From Myxococcales bacterium (GTDB lineage Bacteria > Myxococcota > Myxococcia > Myxococcales > Myxococcaceae), in the NCBI GenBank assembly GCA_003153055.1, contig PMBV01000064.1:1-13476 (forward strand): a DNA stretch of 13,476 nucleotides, written 5' to 3'. Shown piece after piece: positions 6,598-13,476 of this stretch. The notes below the pieces were generated by a model, which saw nothing but the letters and a program-made list of their open reading frames with translations, was not told the origin of the DNA and did no database searches. A program made the position numbers and the translations under genes. The number at the start of each line of letters is the position of its first letter. Position 1 is the first letter of the stretch.

Positions 6598-9189
6598 ATG
6601 GTCGCCTTGGCGCTCCTCGTGGTGCTGGCCCAATCACCCGACGGTGGCGAAACCATCGACGCCGGCCCCCTCATCGAGCCCCCGACGGCCGAGTGTCCCC
6701 CGCCCACCTACCCCGTGGACGAACGCCGGTCTGGTATCGAGGGCGCCGTCGGCCTGCGGGTGACGCTCGACGGCGACGGAGGCGTGACCAGCCAGGCGGT
6801 GACTCAGCCCTTGGCCAGCGCCTTCGACGACGCGGCGATGCGCTCACTGCTCGCCTGTCGCTTCACTCCGGCGAAGGTCGGCGGCGAGCCGGCGCCCTCT
6901 TCCATCGAGCTCACGGTGCACTTCGTCCCTCCGGTGCAGCCCTGGGTGCTGGAGGGTGACGTGGTGGGAGAGCTGGGCGAGGCGCTCCCGGAGGCGACGG
7001 TGTCGTACGGAGGCCGCGCCAGCACGACCGACGAGCGGGGCCATTTCCACCTCGACTTCGAGGCCGTTCCGCCGGGCGACGCCTGGGTGACGGTGGAGAA
7101 AGACGGCTACGCGCTCCAGGGCTTCCCTGAGGTGTTCCGCCCGGGCACCACCACCACCGCCCGCTACGCCCTGGTGAAGCGCCGCGGCTTCGAGACCCGC
7201 GTCGAGGGGAGCCGGCTGCTGCCTCCGGTGCCCGACGCAGACAAGACACCGCAGGTCAGCCGTTTCGTCATGTCCAAACGGGACATCGATCGAACCCCGG
7301 GCGCCATGGAGGACCTCTCGCGGGTCGTACAGCAGTTGCCCAGCGTGGCCGCCGACCCGGACCTGCTGGCGAACTTCTTCGTGCGCGGCGGCGGGCCCGA
7401 CGAGACCATCTTCTACCTCGACGGCATTCCCCTCTCCAACCCGTACCACCTGGGCGGCTTCGCCAGCATCTTCAACCCGATGATGATTGAACGCGCCGAG
7501 TTCTACGCTGGCGCCGCTCCAGCCCGCTACGAGCCGGCCCTCTCTGGCGTGCTCGAGGTCGACTACGCCACCGGCCAGACCACGCGCCCCAAGGTGCAGG
7601 TCGACGTGTCGATGCAGACGGCCAAGGCCCGGGTCGACGCACCCCTCTTCGTCGAGGGGCTGAGCGTGGTGGCGAGCTTCCGGCGCAGCTACTTCGAGGC
7701 CTACTTCGAGGTGCTCAAGGCCTTGCACGTCTTCGGCTCCAACGTGGTGGCCCCGGACATCACCGAAGCGTTGGTGCGGCTGTCGTACCAGCGGGGCATT
7801 CACCAGACACTCCTCACCTTCGTGCATGCGTCTGACGGCTTCGACTTCGTGGTGAAGCCAGGCGAAGAAGTGTTGGTCAACTTCGCCGGCGGGCTCAAGC
7901 TGCTCAACTCGGCACAGATTGTCTCGCTCAAGCACCGGGTGGATCTCCCCGGCGACTCCGAGGTGACCGCGCAGCTCGCCTACACCCGCGACACCAACAC
8001 CTTCAGCGTCGACAGCCAGCAGCGCTTCGGCAACGACGCCCTGAGGCAAGAGGTGCTCGCCCGGGGCGACCTGGTGCTGGCGCACTCCGAGGCCCATCGC
8101 ACCAGCGTGGGCGTGCAGTACAGCTGGCGGACACTGGCGCTGACCGGGCAAGTCACCGACACCCGTGCGGTGGCGCCCTGGGCGCGGAGGCCCGTCGTGG
8201 ACACGGGGCTCGATCCGCTCCCCATCTCGCCCAAGCTGACCCGCAACCTAGTGGCGGTCTACGGCGAGCACACCTTCAGGCCCACCAGCACCTTCAGCCT
8301 CGAGGGCGGAGGTCGGGCCCAGTACGACGTCACCAATGGACAGGCCTCGGGCTCGGCGCGGCTCGCTGGGGCCCTCTCGCTGTCGACGCTCACGGTGCTC
8401 AAGCTGTCGGCCGGAGTGGTGTGGCAGCCCTCGCAATCGGTGCTGGCGCTGGACCCCACCGTGGGGAACCCCAAGCTCCTGCCCGAGCGCACGCTGCAGC
8501 TCATCGGCGCCGTGGAGCAGCCGCTGCCCTTCGAGGCCCTGCTCCGCGCGGAGGGCTGGGGCAAGTGGCTGTCGAACCTGGTGGTAAACCCCGACAGCCA
8601 GGTCGGCCTCGAGCAGCGCCTGTTGACTGGGCTACCGACCTTCACCAACGACGGGTACGGGAAGGCGTGGGGAGCCGACGTCGCGTTGATCGGCCGGACC
8701 CGCCACTTCTCGTACACGCTGGGGCTGGGGCTGGTGTTCGCCGATCGCACCAACCCGCTGGCCACCGGCGTTCGCACCTACCCGGTGCAATGGGAGCAAC
8801 ATCTCACCGCGACCGCGGGAGTGACCTGGAGCCCCAACGCGAGCTGGGTGGTGACGACGCGGGCCAACTTTCGCACTGGGCGGCCGTACACGCCGATTCT
8901 CGGCTTCACCGCCGACGATGCCAACCGCCGCTGGCTCCCCGTCTTCGGTGACACCTCGAGCCAGACCTACCCCTTCTTCTTCGAGCTCAACCTGAGAGTG
9001 GAGCGGCGCTTCGTGTGGGGTCCATTGTCGTGGGCCGCCTACGCCGAGCTGCTCAACGTGACCAACACGATGAACGTGTACACCTGGCTCTACGGGAGCG
9101 GCGACTACGCGGCGGGCATTCCACCCACTCGCAGCGCCTTCAATCACCTGCCCATTCGGCCATTCCTCGGAATCAGGGCAGAGTACTGA
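6598..9189 (+). CDS. TonB-dependent outer-membrane receptor with N-terminal TonB-C-type domain
   Basis: An 863-residue receptor. A short hydrophobic leader (about 1-12) is followed by a TonB C-terminal-type domain (about 31-110: Cys-Pro-rich start, GIEGAVGLRVTLDGDG, a helix ending in AMRSLLACRFTPAKVGG, then strands). Next come a carboxypeptidase-regulatory-like beta-sandwich (about 115-195, GHFHLDF and VTVEKDGY), a plug (about 205-325, with LPSV, FVRGG, IFYLDGIPLSNPYHLGG and SGVLEVDY) and a barrel to the end. The last residues, FLGIRAEY, end in the aromatic residue typical of outer-membrane barrels. Such receptors import scarce ligands using TonB energy. Carrying a TonB-type domain on the receptor itself is unusual, and no separate TonB/ExbBD genes are in view. 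The start is fixed by an in-frame TGA 6 bases upstream of the ATG and by GGAAG before it. The leader lacks N-terminal basic residues. Ligand unknown. Confidence 0.92.
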   Translation: MVALALLVVLAQSPDGGETIDAGPLIEPPTAECPPPTYPVDERRSGIEGAVGLRVTLDGDGGVTSQAVTQPLASAFDDAAMRSLLACRFTPAKVGGEPAPSSIELTVHFVPPVQPWVLEGDVVGELGEALPEATVSYGGRASTTDERGHFHLDFEAVPPGDAWVTVEKDGYALQGFPEVFRPGTTTTARYALVKRRGFETRVEGSRLLPPVPDADKTPQVSRFVMSKRDIDRTPGAMEDLSRVVQQLPSVAADPDLLANFFVRGGGPDETIFYLDGIPLSNPYHLGGFASIFNPMMIERAEFYAGAAPARYEPALSGVLEVDYATGQTTRPKVQVDVSMQTAKARVDAPLFVEGLSVVASFRRSYFEAYFEVLKALHVFGSNVVAPDITEALVRLSYQRGIHQTLLTFVHASDGFDFVVKPGEEVLVNFAGGLKLLNSAQIVSLKHRVDLPGDSEVTAQLAYTRDTNTFSVDSQQRFGNDALRQEVLARGDLVLAHSEAHRTSVGVQYSWRTLALTGQVTDTRAVAPWARRPVVDTGLDPLPISPKLTRNLVAVYGEHTFRPTSTFSLEGGGRAQYDVTNGQASGSARLAGALSLSTLTVLKLSAGVVWQPSQSVLALDPTVGNPKLLPERTLQLIGAVEQPLPFEALLRAEGWGKWLSNLVVNPDSQVGLEQRLLTGLPTFTNDGYGKAWGADVALIGRTRHFSYTLGLGLVFADRTNPLATGVRTYPVQWEQHLTATAGVTWSPNASWVVTTRANFRTGRPYTPILGFTADDANRRWLPVFGDTSSQTYPFFFELNLRVERRFVWGPLSWAAYAELLNVTNTMNVYTWLYGSGDYAAGIPPTRSAFNHLPIRPFLGIRAEY

Positions 9190-9194
9190 GAGGC

Positions 9195-9434
9195 TCAGCC
9201 TTCTTTGTTGATGTGTCCTCGGAGGAAGCTGGTCAACTGCTCGACGAACTCGTCGGGCATCTTCGTCTTGAGCGCCTTCTTGCAGACGCCCATCGTCGCC
9301 CGGTACGTGGCGAGGAAGTCGCCACAGGGCTGGCAGCCGCCCAGGTGCTCCTCGAGGTGCGCCCGGAGCTCGGGCGGAAGCTCCCCGTCGAGGTAGTCCA
9401 TCAGTTGATCAATGGTCTGGCGGCACGTCGTCAT
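9195..9434 (-). CDS. Small cytoplasmic ZAS-type zinc-binding anti-sigma factor
   Basis: A 79-residue protein with the zinc-anti-sigma signature H30-x3-C34-x2-C37 (HLGGCQPC) and an upstream Cys4 where many ZAS proteins carry a further metal or redox cysteine; a fourth Cys is at 51. It opens with the usual short acidic helix (IDQLMDYLDGELP). There is no membrane segment and no FecR-like periplasmic domain, so it should act in the cytoplasm by holding the sigma factor encoded just upstream. A metal or redox trigger is plausible from the cysteines but not shown. It follows the sigma gene after 103 bases on the same strand and converges with the receptor gene 5 bases away. No clear Shine-Dalgarno precedes the ATG. 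Confidence 0.85.
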   Translation of the reverse strand: MTTCRQTIDQLMDYLDGELPPELRAHLEEHLGGCQPCGDFLATYRATMGVCKKALKTKMPDEFVEQLTSFLRGHINKEG

Positions 9435-9537
9435 TCAGGAGGCTCGTCAGGGCGATTCATGCGCGGCCGCTTCGCTGCTCGCAACTGTGTTTCTCTAAAA
9501 CCTTGACAGCTGCACGTGCGTTCAGGCACTGCGCGCA

Positions 9538-10185
9538 TCAAATGCGCTCTTCGTAGAAGTGCTCGATGGCCGCGCGCAATGCCAGCCGGGCCCGATGGAG
9601 CCGACTCTTGATGGCGGGCACGCTGGCGTGGGTCAACTCCGCGATTTCCTCGTACGTCATGCCCTCGAGGTCTCGGAGCACGAAGACCTCGCGGTACTCG
9701 TCGCCCAGTGACGTCGCGGCGCGCTCGATGGCCGAACGCAGCTCGGCGTCGAGCACCTCTTCTTCGACGCCACGGCCGCTCCAGGGAACCACCTCGTCCA
9801 TCAGGGAGCCGCGCTCGTTGAACGTGGGTCCTTCGAGCTCCTCGAGGGGTGATTCCACCTGAGACACGACTTTTCGATGGCGCAGCTTCATCAACGCCTG
9901 GTTGGCCGCGATGCGGTACACCCACGAGCCAAACTGGGCGTCGCCACGGAAGTCCGTCAGGTGCCGGTAGGCGGCGAGGAAGGCGTCCTGGGTCACCTCG
10001 GCGGCGTCCTCGGGAGAGTTCAGCATTCGCAGGGCGAGGCCGAAGACCCGGTCGCGGTGGCGGGCTACCAGCCCCTCGAACGCGGCGACATCACCGCGTT
10101 GGGCGCTCCCCAAGAGCTCGTTTTCCAAGGGGGTGCTCACGAAGGGCTCACCGTGGACCGTCTCATTGTCGTCGTCAAGCAACAT
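9538..10185 (-). CDS. ECF (sigma-70 family, group 4) RNA polymerase sigma factor
   Basis: A 215-residue ECF sigma factor. Region 2 spans about residues 25-100 (RDRVFGLALRMLNSPEDAAE, then DAFLAAYRHLTDFRGDAQF and WVYRIAANQALMKLRHR). A 40-residue acidic linker follows, then region 4 (about 145-205) with VFVLRDLEGMTYEEIAE and the helix-turn-helix VPAIKSRLHRARLALR. It directs RNA polymerase to its own promoter set and is presumably restrained by the ZAS protein encoded downstream. The frame is open further upstream to 10272, but the ATG at 10185 is preferred: AGAGGG lies 6 bases before it, and the longer version would overlap the divergent glycosylase gene. The regulon is unknown. I could not identify a convincing copy of an ECF-type promoter in the window. 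Confidence 0.93.
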   Translation of the reverse strand: MLLDDDNETVHGEPFVSTPLENELLGSAQRGDVAAFEGLVARHRDRVFGLALRMLNSPEDAAEVTQDAFLAAYRHLTDFRGDAQFGSWVYRIAANQALMKLRHRKVVSQVESPLEELEGPTFNERGSLMDEVVPWSGRGVEEEVLDAELRSAIERAATSLGDEYREVFVLRDLEGMTYEEIAELTHASVPAIKSRLHRARLALRAAIEHFYEERI

Positions 10186-10191
10186 GACCAA

Positions 10192-10197
10192 CCCTCT
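10192..10197 (-). promoter_or_regulatory. Ribosome binding site fixing the sigma factor start
   Basis: AGAGGG lies 6 bases upstream of the ATG at 10185 and argues against the in-frame start 87 bases further upstream. Confidence 0.7.
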
Positions 10198-10253
10198 GGT
10201 GCCGCCAAAATGCCGCTCTTTCACCTCTTGGAGGGACGGGGGAAACTGTCGCC

Positions 10254-10835
10254 TTGTCTCCGGCGACGCCAACTCCAGGAGTGCCCCTGCCGCTCGATTG
10301 GTTTCATCGGGACACCATGGAGGTCGCTCGGTCGCTCTTGGGTCAACACCTCGGATGCCTGGGCCCAGACGGCTGGCGGCTGGGTCGCATCGTGGAGACC
10401 GAGGCGTACCTGGGCCCGCGCGACCTCGCCTGCCACTCGGCGAAAGGTCGCACCCCGCGCACCGAGGTCATGTTCGGGCCGGTCGGCCACGCCTACGTCT
10501 ACCTGGTGTATGGCATGCATCTGTGCCTCAACGTCGTCACCGGTGATGGTGCGGCGGTGCTGCTCCGCGCGCTGGAGCCCACGCCAGGGCTGGCGCGCAC
10601 CGATGGCCCGGGGCGGCTCACCAAGGCACTGGGTATTGCCCTGACACACAACCGGCACCCGCTCGACACAGCGCCGCTGACGCTCTTCGCGGGTTCGCCG
10701 GTCGCAGCGAGTGTCATCGCCAAAGGGCCGCGCATCGGGGTGGACTACGCGGGCGCGTACTGGGCAAGACGTGCGCTGCGCTTCTGGGTCAGGGGGAGCC
10801 CATTCGTCTCGCGATCGGTACGGGCTCCTCGTTAG
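10254..10835 (+). CDS. aag: 3-methyladenine (alkyladenine) DNA glycosylase, AAG/MPG family
   Basis: A 193-residue base-excision repair enzyme that removes alkylated or deaminated purines. It shows the family core VETEAYLGPRDLACHS (47-62), with E50 matching the catalytic Glu of human AAG, Y52 the intercalating/stacking Tyr and H61 the binding-pocket His. VMFGPVGHAYVYLVYGM (72-88) includes the pocket Tyr86. GPGRLTKALGI (118-128) and GPRIGVDYAG (158-167) near the end are also family signatures. Length is normal for bacterial members (about 190-210). The TTG start at 10254 follows a G-rich GGGGGA at about 10 bases; a GTG at 10281 is the alternative but has poor spacing. It is divergent from the ECF sigma gene with 68 bases between starts. 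It lies 80 bases upstream of malQ on the same strand without an obvious functional link. Confidence 0.94.
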   Translation: MSPATPTPGVPLPLDWFHRDTMEVARSLLGQHLGCLGPDGWRLGRIVETEAYLGPRDLACHSAKGRTPRTEVMFGPVGHAYVYLVYGMHLCLNVVTGDGAAVLLRALEPTPGLARTDGPGRLTKALGIALTHNRHPLDTAPLTLFAGSPVAASVIAKGPRIGVDYAGAYWARRALRFWVRGSPFVSRSVRAPR

Positions 10836-10847
10836 AAGAAGAACGAG
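10828..10847 (+). repeat. Hairpin at the glycosylase stop codon
   Basis: CTCGTT and AACGAG form a 6-base stem with an 8-base loop over the stop codon of the glycosylase gene. No T-tract follows, so at best it is a weak terminator or an mRNA-end stabiliser. Confidence 0.3.
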
Positions 10848-10858
10848 ACCTTGACTCA

Positions 10859-10872
10859 CCGCCTCGAGGCGG
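10859..10872. repeat. 14-bp perfect palindrome upstream of malQ
   Basis: CCGCCTCGAGGCGG is fully self-complementary and lies just after a TTGACT that could be a -35 element, though no convincing -10 follows. It is a candidate operator in the 80-base gap before malQ. A second, weaker dyad (GGGAG/CTCCC, 10879-10896) follows. Confidence 0.35.
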
Positions 10873-10915
10873 AACTGTGGGAGCCGTTGGACTCCCATGT
10901 TAGGACGCACCAGCG

Positions 10916-12505
10916 ATGACACCGACCGGCCGGCTCAGTGGACTCCTGCAGCCCGTGTTCTCGCTGCGCAGCGCGGCAGACGTGGGCGTGGGAGACTTCG
11001 GCGCGTTGGACGCGTTCTTCAAGTACCTGCGCTACGCCGAGCAGCGCATGTTGATGGTGTTGCCGCTGCTGCCGACCGCCCCGGGCGACTCGAGCCCCTA
11101 TTCCACCCGCAGCGCCTTCGGTCTCAACCCGCTGTTCATTCACCTGGCCTGGTTGCCAGAGGGCGTGTCGTTCACCGACACCGAGAAGAAGGCCATCGAG
11201 GAAGCCAAGGCATCGCCCACCGTGCGGTACGATCTCGTCGCCCCGGTGAAGACCGCGGCCCTCGAGCGAGCCTTCGCCACCTTCGAGCACCAAGGCCCCA
11301 GCGCCCGCAACCGCGAGTTCGAGGAGTGGACGCTGGCCCAGCGTGGGTGGGTGGAGGGGTTCGCGCTGTACCAGGCCATCTCCGAGGCGTTCAGCCGGAA
11401 GCCGTGGTGGGAGTGGCCCAAGGGCCTCGCCACCCGTGAGCCGGTGGCCCTCGACATCGCGCGCCACGAGCACAAGCGGCGGGTGCGGTACCACACGTGG
11501 CTGCAGTGGGTGGCGCAGTCGCAGTGGAACAAGGTGCGAGCCCAGGCGAAGGCGCGAGGCGTCTTCCTGTGCGGCGACGAGCCCTTCATCATCGGCATGG
11601 ACTCGTCGGACTGCTGGTGCTGGCCGCAGTACCTCAGGCGCGACGCCAAGCTCGGCGTGCCTCCAGACGACTTCTCGGCCGATGGGCAAGACTGGGGGCT
11701 CCCGTGGTTCGACTTCGAGGCGCTCGAGAAGGCCGGTGACGGCTGGCTCAAGGCGCGGGCGAAGGCGGCGGCGGCGACCTACGACGTGCGACGCATCGAC
11801 CACGCCATCGGGTATTTCCGTCAGTACATTCGCGACGAGGCCACGCCACGGGGCCGCTTCGTGCCGTCGGACGAGGCGGCACAGCAGGCGCGCGGAGAGC
11901 GGAGCTTTCGCATCTTGTCGGAGGGCGCCAGCATCGTGGCGGAGGACCTGGGCGTCATTCCCCGGTTCGCCCGAGACACGCTGGCCCGGCTGAAGCTGCC
12001 GGGGTACCACGTGATGAGATGGAGCCGGGAGGACGGCGTATACCGCGACCCCCGGCACTACGCCGAGGTCTCCCTGGTGACGACGGGCACGCACGACACC
12101 GAGACGCTCCACGCGTGGTGGCTCAACGCGCAGCAGTGGGAGCGCGAGGCCGTGTGCCGCACCTGGCCCGAGCTCAAGCGCTTCTCGTCGCCGCCGGCCT
12201 TCGGGCCCGAGCTCCACGAGGCGCTGCTCCGCGCGGCGCTGAATGCGCAGTCGGGGTGGTGCATCTTGCCTTGGCAGGATGTCTTCGCCGAGACCGAGCG
12301 GGTGAACACCCCCGGCACGGTCAGCCCGAACAACTGGAGCTACCGGATGCGGGTCGACGTGGAGGAGCTGCTGACTCGCGAGGAGACGGTTCGGGTGGCC
12401 GATTGGCTCGCCCGGCTGACGCGCGAGGGGCGGCGCTCGCCCACGCCTCAACCCGTGGTGAGCCCTCCGGCGCTCGAAGAGGGGCCGGTCAGACGGTTGG
12501 TGTAA
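10916..12505 (+). CDS. malQ: 4-alpha-glucanotransferase (amylomaltase, GH77)
   Basis: A 529-residue GH77 enzyme that transfers alpha-1,4-glucan segments between maltodextrins (disproportionation) in the cytoplasm, in glycogen/maltodextrin metabolism. Family marks are GVGDFG (24-29), SSPYSTRSAFGLNPLF (59-74), GVPPDDFSADGQDWG (247-261), RIDHAIGYF (293-301) with nucleophile D295, VAEDLG (341-346) with acid/base E343, and GTHDTET (391-397) with transition-state stabiliser D394; the family usually has HDNDT at that last site. Length matches bacterial MalQ of the short type. The ATG at 10916 has TAGGA about 10 bases upstream. The Pro/Arg-rich tail after about residue 500 is poorly conserved in character. 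No glycogen branching, phosphorylase or maltose-transport gene is adjacent. A long antisense open frame across it is a codon-bias shadow. Confidence 0.95.
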   Translation: MTPTGRLSGLLQPVFSLRSAADVGVGDFGALDAFFKYLRYAEQRMLMVLPLLPTAPGDSSPYSTRSAFGLNPLFIHLAWLPEGVSFTDTEKKAIEEAKASPTVRYDLVAPVKTAALERAFATFEHQGPSARNREFEEWTLAQRGWVEGFALYQAISEAFSRKPWWEWPKGLATREPVALDIARHEHKRRVRYHTWLQWVAQSQWNKVRAQAKARGVFLCGDEPFIIGMDSSDCWCWPQYLRRDAKLGVPPDDFSADGQDWGLPWFDFEALEKAGDGWLKARAKAAAATYDVRRIDHAIGYFRQYIRDEATPRGRFVPSDEAAQQARGERSFRILSEGASIVAEDLGVIPRFARDTLARLKLPGYHVMRWSREDGVYRDPRHYAEVSLVTTGTHDTETLHAWWLNAQQWEREAVCRTWPELKRFSSPPAFGPELHEALLRAALNAQSGWCILPWQDVFAETERVNTPGTVSPNNWSYRMRVDVEELLTREETVRVADWLARLTREGRRSPTPQPVVSPPALEEGPVRRLV

Positions 12506-12553
12506 ACGGCCGGGTTCCGAGCAGCGGCGACCCCCGGGCGTGCGAATAGAGTG

Positions 12554-12568
12554 CGCGATTAAATTGTG
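12554..12568. promoter_or_regulatory. Candidate OhrR-type operator
   Basis: An AT-rich core, ATTAAATTGT (12558-12567), sits in an otherwise GC-rich gap. The 15-base site has 7-base arms CGCGATT and AATTGTG around a central A, agreeing at 5 of 7 positions when inverted. The core matches the TACAATT/AATTGTA half-sites known for Bacillus OhrR. It is 25 bases upstream of the regulator's ATG, as expected for autoregulation. An AATATAT stretch just downstream (12572-12578) could be a -10. Assignment is by resemblance only. Confidence 0.45.
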
Positions 12569-12592
12569 CGCAATATATGTCGCCCACCTTCC

Positions 12593-13093
12593 ATGCCGAA
12601 GAAACGAACCCCCACCGCTGACCTGCTGCGTCTCGACTTGCAGCTCTGCTTCCCGCTCTACGCCACGAGCAACGCCATCACTCGGGCCTACCGGCCCCTG
12701 CTGGAGCCGCTCGGTCTCACCTACCCGCAGTACCTGGTGATGATGGTGTTGTGGGAGTCAGCGCCGCTGGGAGTGGGAGCGATTGGGGACCGGCTGTTTC
12801 TCGACAGCGGCACGTTGACGCCGCTGCTCAAGCGATTGGAGGCGCAGGGGCGGGTGCGGCGGCGGCGAGACGGCTCCGACGAGCGTCGCGTGCTGGTCGA
12901 GCTCACCAGCTCAGGGCGAGCGCTCAAGGAAGCCGCGCGGAAGGTGCCGGAGTCGCTGGCGTGCCGGCTCCTCGGTTCGTCGGTCGACCCCCAGCGAATG
13001 AGAGAGGACCTGAGGCGCTTGCTCGCCATCCTCAACCGAGCGCCGGCGGCCTCACTTCACGATTCCAAACCACAGAAAGGATGTACAGCATGA
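12593..13093 (+). CDS. ohrR: MarR-family organic hydroperoxide sensor, 2-Cys OhrR type
   Basis: A 166-residue winged-helix repressor. The N-terminal stretch LDLQLCFPLYATSNAI with Cys19, then RAYRPLLEPLGLTYPQYLVM, is the OhrR signature. The reactive Cys is oxidised by organic hydroperoxides, and the nearby Tyr residues hydrogen-bond to it. The recognition-helix region has LDSGTLTPLLKRLEAQG (70-86), and the wing has RRDGSDERR (91-99). A second Cys at 124 lies 105 residues after Cys19, the same spacing as the C22/C127 pair of the Xanthomonas 2-Cys OhrR, so an intersubunit disulfide mechanism is likely. The frame also opens at a GTG at 12566, but that codon lies inside the putative operator, so the ATG at 12593 is preferred; neither has a good ribosome site. 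Its TGA overlaps the ATG of the peroxidase gene. Confidence 0.88.
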   Translation: MPKKRTPTADLLRLDLQLCFPLYATSNAITRAYRPLLEPLGLTYPQYLVMMVLWESAPLGVGAIGDRLFLDSGTLTPLLKRLEAQGRVRRRRDGSDERRVLVELTSSGRALKEAARKVPESLACRLLGSSVDPQRMREDLRRLLAILNRAPAASLHDSKPQKGCTA

Positions 13094-13476
13094 GTGACCT
13101 CAAGAGCATTCCCGTGACGACCATCGACGGGCAGACGCGACCCTTCGGAGAGCACCTCGGCCAGGTCACCCTGGTCGTGAACGTGGCGAGCAAGTGCGGG
13201 TTCACCCCGCAGTATGAAGGGCTCGAGGCGCTCTACCGCGCCCACAAGGCGGCCGGGCTGCAGGTGCTTGGTTTCCCCTGTGACCAGTTCGGGCACCAGG
13301 AGCCAGGCACCGAGGCGGACATCAAGCAATTCTGTAGTCTGACCTATGACGTCACCTTCCCATTGTTCTCCAAGGTGGAGGTGAACGGAGACTACACGCA
13401 CCCGCTCTACAAGGCACTCAAGGCGGCGGCCCCGGGCATCTTGGGGACGGAGAGCATCAAGTGGAACTTCACCAAG
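13090..13476 (+). CDS. Glutathione-peroxidase-family thiol peroxidase, C-terminus missing
   Basis: The first 129 codons are present; the gene runs off the right edge (family about 160-180 residues). VASKCGFTPQYEGLE holds peroxidatic Cys36, FPCDQFGHQEPG (63-73) holds Gln70 of the catalytic tetrad, and KWNF (124-127) holds Trp125 and Asn126. Cysteines at 36, 64 and 82 occur at the same numbers as in yeast Gpx3, where C36 and C82 form the catalytic disulfide. This suggests a thioredoxin-dependent cysteine enzyme rather than a glutathione-dependent selenoenzyme. FPCDQF replaces the usual FPCNQF. The enzyme would reduce organic and hydrogen peroxides in the cytoplasm. The start overlaps the OhrR stop (ATGA), with AGAAAGG 9 bases upstream, so it is co-transcribed with, and probably controlled by, the upstream sensor. 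Confidence 0.95.
   Translation, partial: MSDLKSIPVTTIDGQTRPFGEHLGQVTLVVNVASKCGFTPQYEGLEALYRAHKAAGLQVLGFPCDQFGHQEPGTEADIKQFCSLTYDVTFPLFSKVEVNGDYTHPLYKALKAAAPGILGTESIKWNFTK

Noticed and set aside
6844..8151. 435-residue minus-strand frame inside the receptor gene
   Set aside because: It is rich in His, Gly, Val and Glu in the pattern of an antisense frame; the plus-strand receptor has plug and barrel motifs throughout.
9187..9208. Possible intrinsic terminator between the receptor and anti-sigma stops
   Set aside because: The stem is only 4-5 pairs with a 3-base loop, and the following TTCTTT is interrupted by C. It is not convincing as a terminator.
9431..9460. Nine-codon frame (MNRPDEPPE) whose TGA overlaps the anti-sigma ATG, at the end of a 164-residue frame running antiparallel in phase to the sigma gene
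   Set aside because: The arrangement would suit translational coupling, but there is no ribosome site for the mini-frame and long alternative frames are common at this GC content. Evidence is too thin to call it.
10186..10272. 29-residue N-terminal extension of the sigma factor
   Set aside because: It would overlap the divergent glycosylase start, and the shorter form has a well-placed AGAGGG ribosome site.
10856..12451. 531-residue minus-strand frame almost as long as malQ
   Set aside because: malQ has all GH77 catalytic motifs on the plus strand. The antisense frame is Arg/Leu/Pro/Gly-rich with no family resemblance.
1..13476. CRISPR arrays, insertion sequences, tRNA or rRNA genes, phage genes
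   Set aside because: No spaced direct repeats, transposase motifs, tRNA-like cloverleaf segments or phage proteins were recognised on either strand.

Overview
The window is high-GC DNA with strong third-position G/C bias. It carries a TonB-dependent receptor with an unusual TonB-domain fusion, an ECF sigma factor with a small zinc-type anti-sigma partner, a GH77 glucanotransferase and an OhrR/GPx pair. This mix fits a myxobacterium-like member of the Myxococcota. That placement is inferred from gene content and base composition, not from a phylogeny.

Left to right: (1) The 5' part of an acyl-CoA carboxylase carboxyltransferase gene (minus strand) runs off the left edge. (2) A plus-strand NodB-type polysaccharide deacetylase lipoprotein with a C-terminal carbohydrate-binding-like domain follows. 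(3) Convergent with it, and overlapping it tail to tail by 141 bp, is a tight three-gene minus-strand operon. In transcription order it encodes a short TolC-like outer-membrane/coiled-coil protein, an HlyD-like membrane fusion protein and a processive family-2 glycosyltransferase with multiple membrane segments. Together with the deacetylase this looks like a synthase-dependent exopolysaccharide locus: polymerise and translocate, bridge the periplasm, export, deacetylate. It is the best candidate here for an undescribed system.

(4) A 459-bp divergent intergenic region with four dyad-symmetry elements separates that operon from (5) a large TonB-dependent outer-membrane receptor. The receptor's N-terminus carries a TonB C-terminal-type domain and a carboxypeptidase-regulatory-like domain ahead of the plug. 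(6) Convergent with the receptor, 5 nt away, are a minus-strand ECF sigma factor gene and a ZAS zinc-binding anti-sigma gene. (7) Divergent from the sigma gene is an alkyladenine-type DNA glycosylase, followed by 4-alpha-glucanotransferase (malQ). (8) The right edge has a 2-Cys OhrR-type MarR regulator overlapping by 4 bp a glutathione-peroxidase-family gene, which is cut by the window end. This is a peroxide-sensing and detoxifying pair.

No tRNA, rRNA, insertion sequence, CRISPR array or phage gene was seen. Apart from 6139-6597, no gap between genes exceeds about 300 bases.
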